From positions 4,847,201 to 4,911,200 of the forward strand of contig OX621257.1 in assembly GCA_951640165.1 (NCBI GenBank): a stretch of 64,000 nucleotides of DNA, in the 5' to 3' direction. How positions within the stretch are numbered: the first letter of the stretch is position 1; every line of letters starts with the position of its first letter. A program made the position numbers and the translations under genes. Source of the stretch: Pseudoips prasinana. Taxonomy: Eukaryota; Arthropoda; Insecta; Lepidoptera; Nolidae. This document shows, piece after piece, positions 10,998 to 21,954 of the stretch. The notes beneath the pieces are model-generated. The model was not told where the DNA came from. It made no database searches and worked only from the letters and a program-made list of their open reading frames with translations.

Positions 10998-11639
10998 TTT
11001 TTTGTTGTTAAGGCAGGGGGAATGCCCACGCATGCTACCCGGAAAAAGTGTCTACGGGTGGGTATGTCAGACTTGCACCGACTTTTATTCGTATAGTTTA
11101 ATTATACGAATAATAAGTAAAAATACATTTTATATAACCCAAATACACCTGCCACGATCTCTCTGCACTACCCTAAGGTTGACTGGTCGAAAATGCCTTT
11201 GGCATTAAGTCCCCCTATGTACATTCTCACCTTACTAAAGATTGAAATAAACAAATAAAAAAAAAAAATGGGAGAACCCCGGGAACGCGGGTATGCTGCT
11301 CCGGTGCCCCCCTTTTGCGCCATGTCCCAGATGTTCGGGACACGAACCCTGGGAGGGCTCTGGTTTGCTTTCCCAATTGCCGACTCCTGCCAGTCCAGCA
11401 CAGTAGAGGACACATCTCTGACTGCCGCCGCAGCCTCGAGGGGGAGTTGGGCTACCGGCTGCTGCCGCCGCTCCGACGCCTCCTCCGTCTGCGAGCAGGA
11501 TCGGCTCTCTCCCGCTCCCGCTCGGCGGCCTCCTTTTGGAGTATGACTGCCTCACAAAAGGAGACCACGGCGTCCCATTTGGTGGAGTCACCCGCCAGCA
11601 TCGCCCCAACGATTGCCGGCGGGGACAGATCCCATCCGA
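10998..11639 (-). mobile_element. 5'-truncated non-LTR retrotransposon with 15 bp target-site duplication
   Basis: The body is flanked by the direct repeat CCCCTGATGGTACCT (10983-10997 and 11640-11654). On the minus strand it ends in CCTTAACAACAAAAAAA immediately before the duplication, so it is a target-primed insertion. The upstream part is GC-rich and encodes, on the minus strand, a C-terminal reverse-transcriptase-type tail with LSPPAIVGAMLAGD, WDAVVSFCEAVILQKEAAER and an Arg-rich end before a stop. A ~430 bp 3'-UTR follows. I recall this tail from R1/jockey-like elements, but the clade is unproven. Confidence 0.75.
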
Positions 11640-11775
11640 CCCCTGATGGTACCTAAGCATAAATATAGTTTAGGGTGGACCGCGCGTTCCCATAAGGTGC
11701 CTGTTCACCCATGTAATCTGGGTGAGAATACCACAGCTTGTTCTTCAAAATATTGTTAACTTTTGTATTTATTTT

Positions 11776-12115
11776 GGTGTGGTTAGGAAACACCTGCCTT
11801 TCACGCCACAAGTCGTGGGTTTGATTTCCACCCAGGACAGATATTTGTGAGCATGAACATGTATGTTTTTGTCCTGAGTCTCGGTATAATTATCCATATA
11901 ATAATAATTATTAACTTATTTATTATGCCGGTTGGCGTGGTTGGTAAATGCTTGGCCGCAGGTCGTGGGTTCGATTTCCACACAGGAAAGTTATTTGTAA
12001 GTAACTAAGTAAGTAATCTTTATTTCACTCAAATTTGGTACTGTGTGCATGAACATGTCGGATTGTCCTGAGTCCGGGCGTCATTATCTATATAAGTATG
12101 AATTTACAAAAGAAA
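11776..12115 (+). repeat. SINE-C, two heads in tandem
   Basis: Two copies follow each other. The first (11776-about 11900) has CCTTTCACGCCACAAGTCGT and GGGTTTGATTTCCACCCAGG. The second (11928-12115) has GTTGGCGTGGTTGGTAAATG and GGGTTCGATTTCCACACAGG. The second is broken by about 45 bp (AAGTAACTAAGTAAGTAATC onward) before resuming at TGCATGAACATG. Confidence 0.75.
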
Positions 12116-12124
12116 CATAGTATT

Positions 12125-12412
12125 TTTTTATATCAGAGGGCGACAAACGAGCAAGTGGGTCTCCTGATGGATCACCGCCGCCCATGGATACTCGCAACAC
12201 CAGAGGAGTCGCGAGTGCGTTGTTGGCCTTTAAAGTCAGCAAACAAGTGTCGCTAGCCCTTTCCCCCACCCCGATGAGCTCTGGCGACCTTTGTCACATG
12301 CAGGAACACAACATCAAAATTATTAATGTTATTATTAAGAAATGTCTTCTGTGAGGTGGAGGTACTTCTCCAGTCGGGCTGCTCTTTGAGCGAAATAACG
12401 CTATGCCCTACC
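12125..12412 (+). repeat. Rep-H, near-complete copy
   Basis: It runs from TATCAGAGGGCGACAAACGA to CGGGCTGCTCTTTGAGCG and ACGCTATGCCCTACC. It follows SINE-C with almost no gap. Confidence 0.85.
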
Positions 12413-12696
12413 TGTATATGTATTATATCAATTATCGTGTGTAAATATTGTCCCAGGATATTATTATTATGTCATAAGTCCTCATGTAAGTGAATATTAT
12501 TCTTTATGATAAAAATATGAAGATACTTTAACCGTAAAACTTTTGTACTTACTTTCCCCTTAAACAAACATTAGATGCCTAATAAAATTAGCATGACAAA
12601 CGTATTGTATGATCTTGCGCGAGCAAGTTTAATATCTCCATTTTATGGCGTTAGGGCTGACACATCCTTAAGTACTCATTGGCAAGATATAGGTAC

Positions 12697-12818
12697 AGGC
12701 GCCAGCACATCAAGTTACCCCAAATGTCAAATTTTCCCAATTGAGAGTGAACACAGTTGAAAAACTATTAAAGAAAGTTGACAGATTGGGGTAGCTGAAT
12801 GTGCTGGCGTCTGTACAA
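12697..12818. mobile_element. FB-2, solitary foldback copy
   Basis: The arms GGCGCCAGCACATCAAGTTA and TAGCTGAATGTGCTGGCG face each other with inner ACCCCAAATGTCAA and TTGACAGATTGGGGT. Length is ~120 bp. This is the single-copy counterpart of the array junction sequence at 1992-2136. Confidence 0.8.
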
Positions 12819-12819
12819 G

Positions 12820-13447
12820 ATGTTTTGACTGGCCAGACCCACAGTCTAGTGGTAAGTGACCCTGATTGCTCATTTTTGGCAACTAACTGGCTAAATCAGC
12901 GTGATATTATGTTAAATAGCTTGCAACCAATATCTGTAGTAGTTTATTATACAACTTCTGTGCGTTTAAGCGCTTTTGCCATACCTACTATTGCAATCAA
13001 TAATAACAGCTCACTTATTATCCTTAAATTGATCCTCGGTGCCTTTGCAGCTGGCTTCTCTAGTTGCAATTCTCTCGTTTTATGAGGCCTACCTTTTTAT
13101 ATCATTCTGTCTTCCGCTTTGCTCTGAAGAGAAGTGGAACTATTCATTTCTAACTCCTCCTTTTTTCTTTCTGATTAAATTCGTTGCGGGATCCAAGACA
13201 GTTAAAGCGATTCCCCGGGACATGCCTGGGCATCACCGCTCAGTGTCATTTCATTGCGTGCCACTGTTGATCCTGGCTTACAGGAGTTGCAATGGTGGGT
13301 AAGAGGGAGAGACTAGTCCCGAATAAAAAAAAACATTATCAATGCAAATCTTTGATGAGTACGATTATTTGTTCTAAATCTATCTATCTATCTAAATACA
13401 GGTTATTTGTAACGCACCAACAACCTCACAGGACTTATGATATGACT
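12820..13447. other. No gene seen
   Basis: The short plus-strand frames here have no recognisable domain. A (TCTA)n run lies near 13378-13392. Confidence 0.5.
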
Positions 13448-13622
13448 AGCTGTGCCCCGAAGTTTTACCCGCGTTAATAAATATAAATTATAGCCTATGT
13501 GTTAATCCAGGGTGCCAGCTAACTCCATACCAAATTTTATTAAAATCGCTCAGCCGTTTAGACGTGAAGAAGTAACAAACATACAATCTCACAAAATTTC
13601 GCCTTTATAATATTAGTGTGAT
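13448..13622 (-). repeat. Rep-G, short form
   Basis: TAGCTGTGCCCCGAAGTTTT, ATTATAGCCTATGTGTTAAT, CCGTTTAGACGTGAAGAAGT and a TTATAATATTAGTGTGAT end. This short form shares the GTGCCCCG terminus with the long form but has a different body. Confidence 0.8.
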
Positions 13623-13767
13623 CTCAAACTCCTTGTTGGTTTTTCTTGGCAGAAAAATGCCAATATTTCTTTTTATCTCGTTTAAGGTTTTGAATACATA
13701 ACTTTGTTACCCGTAATGGAACTCGCTACCGCTATACCAACAAGGCAATCCACATATCATCATTACA

Positions 13768-13985
13768 GCTAAATAAGTCCACTGCTGGACAAGCCTCCCT
13801 CAAGAATCGTCTTGGGGGATATGCCATAATCGCCACGCTTGGCAGGCGGGTTGGCGATCGCAGTAAGATGGTCATAGTACTCAGAAGGAAGCTGCTGCCC
13901 ATCCTCTGGTAGATATTCCCTCGGGTCGACTTCTACGCCCCCCACGGGATGAGATGGGGTGATGATATTCTGATTCTGATATGAA
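13768..13985 (-). repeat. RTE-tailed SINE
   Basis: TCCACTGCTGGACAAGCCTC, CGCCACGCTTGGCAGGCGGG, CTCGGGTCGACTTCTACGCC and CACGGGATGAGATGGGGTGA are in family order. Confidence 0.8.
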
Positions 13986-13989
13986 CCCG

Positions 13990-14048
13990 AGGGGCACAGC
14001 TAGTACGTTATAATTTATAAAATTTAAAGCGGGTGAAACCGCGGAACA
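13990..14048 (+). repeat. Rep-G, terminal fragment
   Basis: AAAGCGGGTGAAACCGCGGA is preceded by an inverted-looking GGGGCACAGCTAGTA. Two Rep-G termini abut here. Confidence 0.6.
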
Positions 14049-14349
14049 TAGTCATATCAATAATTTAAAAAATAAAACCGGTGAAAATTGCCTTTTTGGC
14101 AAAATGCAAACGTTCCAATTTTGCAATTGCTTACTCGCTATTTTTATTGCTACAAAATCTAATAAGAAAAGGTGGCTAACCTGAATATTTGTTAAGATTG
14201 TATTGTGTCCTTTTGTAACCTTCGGGAATTGAACAAATGAATGCTACTTTCCTCTTATCTAAAACTAACATCTGCTCAATAACTATTTCGTTTTACTTTT
14301 AATTTCAACGCAGACGAAATAAGTTAGTTGCAAATCTTTTTATTTTGAA

Positions 14350-14515
14350 CGAGCTGTGCCCCGCGATTTTACCTGCGTTAAACTTCATAAATTCAAGCCT
14401 ATGTGTTAATTTAGTGTGTCAGCTAACTCCATACCAAATTTTATTCAGCCGATTAGACGTGAAGAAGTAACAAACATACACACTCACCCTTTAGCCTTTA
14501 TAATATTAGTGTGAT
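14350..14515 (-). repeat. Rep-G, short form
   Basis: It starts GCTGTGCCCCGCGATTTTAC and ends CTTTATAATATTAGTGTGAT, with a small internal deletion compared with 13448-13622. Confidence 0.8.
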
Positions 14516-14519
14516 CAAT

Positions 14520-15340
14520 TAGTGTTTCTGAACGCAGCTGATTATACATTTGGAACTAATAAAATTTTCACGTTTAGTGCCTCAACATTTTGTTCGTTCC
14601 GAAATGTATAACCAATGACTTGCACCTTGTCCTGGAGATGAACGATGTCCTATAAATAAACTTTATTTTGCGGTAAAATGTCTGGTGTTAAAATATTCTT
14701 AGTGGACAGAACACGTGGCGTGTCAAAATACTTTTAATTAAGATATGGTAACTCATTGATATGCACCATCAATTTGGCGATTTGTATGTGGTTAGTTGAA
14801 TGAATTACATATTGAATGGCGCAGCGGTATTGCTCCGTTACTGAGGGTCTCGAGTTTTTCTCTATATAGTGAGGGTAACTAAAAATATCGTTTATCACAT
14901 TACTAATCGTATTACGCGTACTTTGCAAGATCATAAGTGAGCGAAGCTATTTGACTTACGATCGGGTGCAATGGTATATCCGACTTACTCATATGTGTTT
15001 TTGGTAAGCCATACAATTTTTGTGGTCGGTATGACTTGGGTCTATTTAACCTGTCTTACTCGCCTTTTCTATAAAGGTCTTAGATTTCGTTCACACCACC
15101 ATTCGCGTCACTTAATCTCGGTTATCACGTCCCTCACGATCTCTGTGACTCTGAACGGGAGTATCCAGCGGATGCTCATTCATAATGGATACAGGGTAAG
15201 TCGGTATGTTGGACGGAAGGGAAAGCGACTCAAGAACCCAGACAAACTTCCTAATGCCCTATATAAAAAGTATAACGGACACGATAAGTGTGATGCTATA
15301 ACCGCGACCAACGTGATAGGCACACCGAAGTATATGAAAT
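14520..15340. other. No gene supported
   Basis: A 123-codon plus-strand frame (14971-15342) has no recognisable domain and runs into the LINE tail that starts at 15345. A block at 14870-14920 is a weak inverse match to 15945-15990. Confidence 0.45.
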
Positions 15341-15344
15341 GAAA

Positions 15345-15610
15345 TGAAATTTATTCAGCACTTGGGTATTAACATACACTTGTACTTGTCAAGCTCACAA
15401 TGCAGTACATAAACATAGTGGATAGTATGAAATTAACAAAAAGAAATTAATTAGTCCGTCCGTGCGGTTTGTTTTTATCGCATATATTTTCTGAAATCCT
15501 TAAATAAATAACAAGTTACTAATCTATTACTTTGAAATTTAGTTCTACTATATTAAAATTAAAGAATGGAAGACTATAGCAAAAAGACGAAATCCTAAAT
15601 GAGGGTGTGA
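15345..15610 (-). repeat. LINE 3' end with (TTCATTTCA)n tail
   Basis: It matches 46481-46745 almost base for base, including AGTCCGTCCGTGCGGTTTGT and TACACTTGTACTTGTCAA. Its 3' end, on the minus strand, runs into repeated TTCATTTCATTTCA. Only untranslated sequence is seen. Confidence 0.75.
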
Positions 15611-16374
15611 TCACATGCACGGGATCACCGATATTTTTCCGATACAAACACTAGGAGTTTACAAATTGAATATTAGCTGCGGCAGCTCCTATAATAGGCT
15701 AGACTAAGCGGACGATCGCAAACAGAGTCAAAGAACATGTCACGGCAGTACACCAGACTAGCAAGTCAGCGCAGCGGTTCTTGAACATTTATTACAACCG
15801 TCAACTCGGCACTACTCACTTGATTGTTTTTGATCTGTCATTGATTGATCAGAAAAATTTCAATCGGGAAGACGGTTTCAAATCCAGGGGTTAAACATTT
15901 AACACCAAGCTATGTGCACTCGTTCAAAAATGTGAACTCTGTTAGTGCAGCGCATAGCCGGACTTAGTAGTGTGATAAACGATATAGCGAGGGTAGCTAA
16001 AAATCTCGAGGCTGTCAGTAGCGGAGCAGTACCTCTGCGCCAGTTAGCCCGTGACCACGATCAATGCAACTTGATCGAAACGTCGCTATAATAACAAAAA
16101 AGGTTATTCGCATTAATAATTATGATACGAGAAAGTTTAAAAGTAATAACGTAGAACTAGCACCTAGTTATCAGCAGTTAGGTGCTTTAGAAATTAAGAA
16201 ATCTGAAAGACTCATCCAGCGGTTTCGATAAGTATATAGGTATTTTAGTTTTACTTATGAATACTTCCTCAAAACACGAAAATGTTAATCGAGGTGGGAC
16301 TTTTCAGTAGTTCCATTGCCATATAAATTTCAATCATTAAACCCAAACATAATCTCCTTGACAATAACTTAATA
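15611..16374. other. No gene seen outside the repeat at 15945-16110
   Basis: AT-rich sequence without coding frames or other recognisable families. Confidence 0.45.
15945..16110 (+). repeat. Repeat with GTGACCACG and CGAAACGTCGC motifs
   Basis: TTAGCCCGTGACCACGATCA and TTGATCGAAACGTCGC resemble the CCCGTGACCACGGCTG and ACCCGACGTTTCGGCATGG segments inside the element at 24533. I recall such motifs as common in Lepidoptera, but cannot name the family. Confidence 0.5.
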
Positions 16375-16560
16375 CAAGCTAGCTAAATATCACTACTATT
16401 ATAAAATAAATTGTATAAATGTTTTAACATTCCGTGTACCTAAATATCTGTAATAAGCAACTAGAAATAATAACTGTATTACTACAAACATGTTCTGATT
16501 ATTTACAAGCGCTTTTTTAAAGTCTACGTGAATAAAAACCTTTTTTATTTTATTTTATTC
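16375..16560 (+). repeat. LINE 3' end (ACGTGAATAAAA-tail family)
   Basis: This is the plus-oriented copy. TTACAAGCGCTTTTTTAAAG is followed by TCTACGTGAATAAAAACC and TTTTATTTTATTTTATT, so the 3' end is at about 16560. Confidence 0.75.
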
Positions 16561-17217
16561 TGTCATCTTGGAAAGTTTCCAGTTCACCTCGCTAACACTT
16601 TTTGAATTATATAGTACTATCAATCTCATTAGTAAGTTGTTATTACTTCTTCTTCTTCTTAGCGTGTTGACGGCAAATTAAGTAAATTTTGGTGGCCCAG
16701 AACGTTGCCACACTGATTGCCCTGCTTGTGGCTTTCCTAAGATTCTGTCATGAACATGGCAGGGCAGGCTGGGCACGATGTTAGGTGGGCCATGGATTGG
16801 ACCGATGCTTCACAAATACGAATGTAAACTAATCAATCTTGTCCATTTTGGTGTTGCTCGACAGTCTGCACGTAGACATGTTTTTTCTTTGCTTCGGGCC
16901 ATCTTAGTCCGGAGTCGAGGACGGCTTTCGGAAAGTGTGACAAAATGATCCGGTAAGCAATTTTGTGCACGCCAGATGCTGCATCTCGCTTTTGAGGGAT
17001 TGGTCGTCAACGGAGTGGTTGTTATTACTGATTAACTGCTATGCTGTGCAATGTGGACTGTATGGGTTTCCCCATTCGTTTTGCTGGCGGAGTGATAAAT
17101 GCCAGTTAAAGAAGAAGAATATTGACCAAAGAAGTATACCTGGGCTGTGTGAATAGAACAACCGGAAGGGGAAGACCTCGTCGAACATTCTCTAACCAAT
17201 CGGAGACGTTCTCAGGA
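16561..17217. other. No gene; one old repeat piece
   Basis: CACACTGATTGCCCTGCTTG (about 16710) recurs as CACACTAATTGCCCTGCTTG at about 46046, so at least this piece is dispersed. The short frames have no recognisable domain. Confidence 0.45.
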
Positions 17218-17376
17218 AAGGGCAGGTCAGAAGTACCCTAAACCAGCGAGCATGTATGAAGAATATAATGACAGTAATCGAGGCAAAAGACGTGTGCAAA
17301 GATCGTGACAAATGGAAATCCGTTGTCTCTGCCTACCCCTCTGGGAAACAGGCGTGAGTCTATGTATGTATGTATG
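17218..17376 (+). repeat. LINE ORF C-terminus, (TATG)n tail
   Basis: Shares TCGTGACAAATGGAAATCCG, TTGTCTCTGCCTACCCCTCT and GGGAAACAGGCGTGAGTC with 37146-37312, then a TATGTATGTATG tail. The frame ends DRDKWKSVVSAYPSGKQA and stop. Confidence 0.7.
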
Positions 17377-17379
17377 TTT

Positions 17380-18003
17380 TTTACCTGTGCGTAATAAATT
17401 ATCTTCTTTTTACATGGCTGAAATCTTCTTTGGAAATGAGAAATTTACATGAGTTTTGTATCAAGCAAACTTTGAATAATCTTGTATAAGTGTATTTTTG
17501 ACCGAGTTTTGTAATTTAAGATGTCGTAAAACGTATTTACCGCGCACTCGAGTCGTCTATTTTGGCCACTCAAATTAAATTCAAGAATAAAAATAAATTT
17601 AATGCTTTTTATTCGTGTTCGCAACTCCGAGAAATATTATGAGATAAATAAAAAATGCTTATTCTTTATAAAGAAATTTGATTAATCATAAATAATTAAG
17701 GAAACAATCGATAAGAATTCGGATTATAAATATTTAATGGGCCGCCAACCGCACATCTTAAGCTCGGTATAAAAAATCCAACTTATTCTGATAATATTCT
17801 ATTAAATTCAAACCCTAGAAATTTTTTAAATAATTTTTATTCAATTTCCAAAAATGAGGTAATCCATTCGACTGCATGTCTTTTTGTTTCTGTGCATAAG
17901 CGATTTCACCGTTGTCGGTTTTCATTATTCTTTTTTTATAGGGTCCCCTAAAAATTAACTTCGGTTCCATTTTTTTACTAAAGTTATGTATTTTATTTTA
18001 TAA
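17380..18003. other. No gene seen
   Basis: Very AT-rich with no repeat family I recognise. Confidence 0.5.
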
Positions 18004-18005
18004 CT

Positions 18006-18315
18006 AGCTGTGCCCCGCGGTTTTACCCGCGTTAAACTTTATAAATTATCACAGCTCCTCCCCATAGGTGATAGCATGATAGTATGTAACCTATATGTTG
18101 ACCCGACCTCTTCGTAATATTCATGCAAAATTGTAAGTGAATCGATGCAGTACTTTTTGAGTTTAGCCCGGACATACATACAGACAAACAGACAAAAATT
18201 CTAAAAACTATATTTTTGGCTTCGATATAGAATGTAGATCACGCCCCTAGTATCCTTTAAAAAAATATTCAATGTACAGTTTTGACTTTCCTACGATTTT
18301 ATTATGTGTATAGAT
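18006..18315 (-). repeat. Rep-G, long form
   Basis: Complete: it starts AGCTGTGCCCCGCGGTTTTA and ends TTTGACTTTCCTACGATTTT with a following TATTATGTGTATAG. Confidence 0.88.
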
Positions 18316-18614
18316 TTACCTACAACGTTCAATGTCTATGTCTAACGTCAGACGTACAACGTTACTGCTTAATTTATATCGACTTCAGTGTCAACTTTGA
18401 TTGGACTGTTGGTCTAGTGGTTAGTGTCATTGACAGCTAAGCCAGGGTCAGGGTTGGTTCGATCCCACCCATCACAAATCTTTGTGCGATGAGCATAAGT
18501 ATTTCTTATGCGTCTGGGTGAAATCTGTCTAAATATGAATGTATATAGAAATATACAACATTTAACGTAATTAACGCACACCCTCAAACACCGCAATTAG
18601 AATATTATGTTGTA

Positions 18615-18845
18615 ATAATAATAATATCTTGGGACAATGTCACACAGATCATCCTAGCCCCAAACTAAGCAAAGCTGGTACTATGGGTACCAGGCAAAGA
18701 TAAAGATAGATAAATACATAGAAAACATCCATGACTCAGAAACAAATTTTCGTACTCATCACTCAAATATTTGCACTTACCGGGATTCGAACCCAGGACC
18801 ACCAGCTTCGTAGGCAGGAGCACTACCAACTAGGCTACGGTGACC
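18615..18845 (-). repeat. SINE-B, nested in MITE-1
   Basis: Full copy: tail at the low end (AATAATATCTTGGGACAATG) and tRNA-like head at the high end (GGGATTCGAACCCAGGACCA, then GTAGGCAGGAGCACTACCAA). It interrupts MITE-1 at a site that reads continuously in copy A. Confidence 0.88.
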
Positions 18846-19121
18846 TACCATAATACATACACTGAATTTTTTATTTAAAATGTATATGCATTATTATTTA
18901 CTAAATGAGTTTCTTGGAGTGAAGTTTATTTTTCTTTATTTTGTATTGAATGATTGAATTTGCATGGATACAAATAAAACTACGATTTTGAAGGTCTTAT
19001 TACTTTGACTTACGGTCCATTTAAATTTGTTTTGACTGTACAGAGTTAATATGACAATAATTTCCGTAGTTTCAATTATTGTGGAATAAAAAATTACCTA
19101 TATAAAAAATTATATACATAT

Positions 19122-19475
19122 TTTATATCAGAGGGCGACAAACGAGCAAGTGGGTCACCTGATGGTAAAACAGATTCATTCAGATTTTTTCAGAGTCACA
19201 CATCTTGTAAAACAGATCACCGCCGCCCATGGACACTCGCAACACCAGAAGTGTCGCGGGTGCGTTGCCTTTAAAAGTCAGCAAACAAGTGTTGCTGACC
19301 TTTCCCCCCACCCAATGGGTGGGCTCTGGCGACCTTACTCACCCTCGGAAACACAACATTAAAATTATTAATGTTATTATTAAGGAGAATCTTCTGTAAG
19401 GTGGAGGTACTTCCCCAGTCGGGCAGCTCTTTGAGCGCATGAACGCTGTGCCCTACCTCTACTTAATACATTAAA
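19122..19475 (+). repeat. Rep-H, nested in MITE-1
   Basis: It spans TATCAGAGGGCGACAAACGA to AACGCTGTGCCCTACCTCTA. About 42 bp inside it, between two AACAGAT copies, looks like a further small insertion with a 7 bp duplication. Confidence 0.85.
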
Positions 19476-19665
19476 CTTAATATAAATCGATTCAGTAAAC
19501 GATTCTACACAAACTATTTTCAGGGTGTGCGTTAATTAAGTAACATGTTGTTTAAGTATGTTTATTAGTAGTCTGGTTGCCAAAGTACGGGCTCTACTTA
19601 TTTTGGGATCAGATGGCAGTGTGTTAGTTGTCCTAAGATATTTATTATTACTATATTTTATATTA

Positions 19666-19920
19666 CAGCTATCCGTGTGTACAATCACCTACCTACAGTT
19701 ATAAAAGCATTAAACGGGAATGAATTTAAAATAAAACTTAAAAAATGGTTGATAGATAAAGTTTTTTATGATCTACAAGAATATTTTGGGAAAAAATATA
19801 TTTAGTTTTAGTTAATTTAAGTTTTTAAGCCGCGTTGTTGCGCCTTGTATTGCATATCCGATTTGGGTAGACTGTGAATCTTAACCTAGAAATAAGACCT
19901 AACATGTAGTTTGGCAATAA
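19666..19920 (+). pseudogene. Non-LTR retrotransposon ORF C-terminus and 3'-UTR
   Basis: The frame reads AIRVYNHLPTVIKALNGNEF, then KIKLKKWLIDKVFYDL, ending GKKYI and a TAG near 19805. This VYNxLP...FKxxLKxWL pattern is the usual end of jockey/CR1-type reverse-transcriptase proteins. A ~110 bp untranslated tail ends in AATAAATAAATTG. There is no upstream coding sequence, so the copy is 5'-truncated. SINE-B follows directly. Confidence 0.7.
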
Positions 19921-19930
19921 ATAAATTGAC

Positions 19931-20180
19931 GGTCACTGTAGCGTAGTTGGTAGTGCTCCTGCCTACGAAGCTGGTGGTCCTGGTTTCGAATCCCGGTAAG
20001 TGCAAATATTTGTGTGATGAGCACGAATATTTGTTTCTGTGTCATGAATGTTTTCTATGTATATAAGTATTTATTTATCTATATAAGTATGTATATCGTC
20101 GCCTGGTACCCATAGTACAAGCTTTGCTTAGTTTGGGGCCAGGATGATCTGTGTGACATTGTCCCTAGATATTATTAAAT
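19931..20180 (+). repeat. SINE-B, full copy
   Basis: GGTCACTGTAGCGTAGTTGG (A box), CTCCTGCCTACGAAGCTGG, GGTTTCGAATCCCGGTAAG (B box), and a tail ending CATTGTCCCTAGATATTATT. The A and B boxes are spaced as in a tRNA, so an internal pol III promoter is expected. Copies here differ from each other by only a few percent. Confidence 0.9.
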
Positions 20181-20469
20181 CTTTATCTTTATACCTAATA
20201 TTGTTTAGGTGAGAGGCATCCCTAACTGAGGCTATTGTTAGCACACAATGTGCAATTACTTTAGCTGCCTATAACTCAGCAAGCCTATACCTGCATTGTC
20301 TACTAAACTGTCGTTAAGACGCCCATATATTACTTGCCAGGCTTGTTTGGTTGGTTAGCAAATGAGTCAAGTCCTTGTTGATTTACAAACGCATAAAGAA
20401 AAACATCTTGAACCGCTTCTTCAAATATTGATGCTCAAAAACTCGAAAACTATCCTACGAATATCTATC

Positions 20470-20940
20470 TATACATATAATAAAGTTGTAGGAAAGTCAA
20501 AACTGTACATTGAATTTTTTTTAAAGGATTGTTGGGGTGGGATCTACAATCGATATCGAAGCCAAAATATAGTTATTAGAATTTTTGTCTGTATGTATGT
20601 CCGGGCTAAAACCAAAAAGTACTGCACGGATTTACATTAAATTTTGCATGAATATTACTAAGAAGTCGGGTCAATGTATAGGCTACATATTATCGCGCTA
20701 TCACCTACGGGGGAGGAGCTGTGATAATTTATTAAATTTAACGCGGGTAAAACCGCGGGGCACAGCTAGTTATGAATACGAAAGTATGAGTATGTTGACA
20801 TGTAAGATGTATGGATGTTTGTTTCTCTTTCACGCTAATACTACCGAACGGATTTAGATGAAACTTTGTAGTAATATAGTTTATATATCCGAATAACACA
20901 TTGGCTATTTATGCTTAACATATGAATCAATTTTCTTCCA
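20470..20940 (+). repeat. Rep-G, long form plus a variant
   Basis: A complete long form (20470-20768) ends GGGTAAAACCGCGGGGCACA and GCTAGT. A second, different body follows (about 20770-20940) with ACCGAACGGATTTAGATGAA and TATCCGAATAACACATTGGC, akin to the 62320 units in the opposite orientation. Confidence 0.75.
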
Positions 20941-21009
20941 GCAAACAATGGGAGTCATGAGATTTTTTAACACAAGAGGTAAATTGAATGATTTTGAGAT
21001 TTTTCCTTA

Positions 21010-21280
21010 AAAAAACATTTCATAGTATCGGCCCTAAGTCTGGGAGTTGGCGGGATTACACCCCCGTGCCTCGGTGAGCATGTAAAACCGTCGGTCCTGT
21101 ACCTGACCTGTTTCCGGTCGTGTCGCTAGTCGTCCCATCCGATTATGAGACTGATGGAATAGAAAATGCCCCTGTATTCGCGCACACACTTGTGCACTAT
21201 AATATGTCCTGCGCAATTAACTAGTCTCCATTGAGACTGGCCGCCGTGGCCGAAATTCGGTCGGGAGGACATTAGTAAGA
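21010..21280 (+). repeat. SINE-A, headless copy
   Basis: GTCTGGGAGTTGGCGG, GTCGGTCCTGTACCTGACCT, CTTGTGCACTATAATATGTC and a 3' end at GACTGGCCGCCGTGGCCGAA. Confidence 0.85.
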
Positions 21281-21609
21281 TATAATTTACTACTTTTGAA
21301 GGGATTCTCATTAATTATAGGAAATAAATAAATACAAAACAATTTCTGTGTATTTTTATCAGCTTGTGGAAAGCTAATAACACAGTAAAACAGAAAATCA
21401 GGGCCCTTAAGCCTCTATAGCAACAGTTGTGGAAAACGACGCGTTTTACAGCTCGATATAATGAGAGCGAGCGAGCTTTATTGAAAGACCGTGCCATGTT
21501 GCGCAATCAGTACAATAATTAACATCCTCCCTTTTAAGCTAATGGATGAAACGAGGTGATAGCATGTGAAATAGCTTGCATACAGTATCGGGAGTAGTTA
21601 GTCATAATA

Positions 21610-21935
21610 ATCTATACATATAATAAAATCGTAGGAAAATAAAAACTGTACCTACTTGGAATATTTTTAAAAAGGATACTTGGGGCGTGATCTACAATCG
21701 ATATCGAAGCGAAAAATATATTTTTTAGAATTTTTGTCTGTTTGTCTGTGTTTTTAGAATGTATGTCCAGTGTAGGCTAAACTCAATGCATAGATTTACT
21801 TAAAATTTTGCATGAATATTACTAAGAAGTCGGGTCAACATATAGGCTACATACATATTATCACGCTATCACTACGGGGGAGGAGTTGTGATAATTTATA
21901 AAATTTAACGCGGGTAAAACCGCGGGGCACAGCTA
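21610..21935 (+). repeat. Rep-G, long form
   Basis: Complete, with a small internal duplication around TTTTTAGAATTTTTGTCTG / TTTTTAGAATGTATGTCC at 21723-21765. Confidence 0.88.
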
Positions 21936-21954
21936 GTAGTAGAATAAATGTCGT

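Larger units (their letters stand above)
18556..19550. mobile_element. MITE-1, copy B, carrying two nested insertions
   Basis: The terminal inverted repeat CAACATTTAACGTAATTAAC with GCACACCCTC and its inverse at 19522-19550 match copy A at 22802-23196. After removing SINE-B (18615-18845) and Rep-H (about 19122-19475), ~410 bp remains, close to copy A. TA lies at the left edge, while the right edge has TT, so the target duplication has decayed. Confidence 0.82.
18403..19660 (+). repeat. SINE-D, split by a DNA transposon
   Basis: The head (TTGGTCTAGTGGTTAGTG, then GGTTGGTTCGATCCCACCC) and 5' body occupy 18403-18555. The 3' part (TTATTTTGGGATCAGATGGC to ATATTTATTATT) resumes at 19551-19660. Between them sits the MITE-1 copy at 18556-19550. 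Confidence 0.75.

Noticed and set aside
11235..11660. Long overlapping frames on both strands as a host gene
   Set aside because: They lie in the GC-rich coding end of an inserted LINE. Only the minus-strand phase encoding VVSFCEAVILQKEAAER is meaningful.
14971..15342. 123-codon plus-strand frame as a gene
   Set aside because: No recognisable domain or membrane pattern, and it runs into a LINE tail. Support is too weak.
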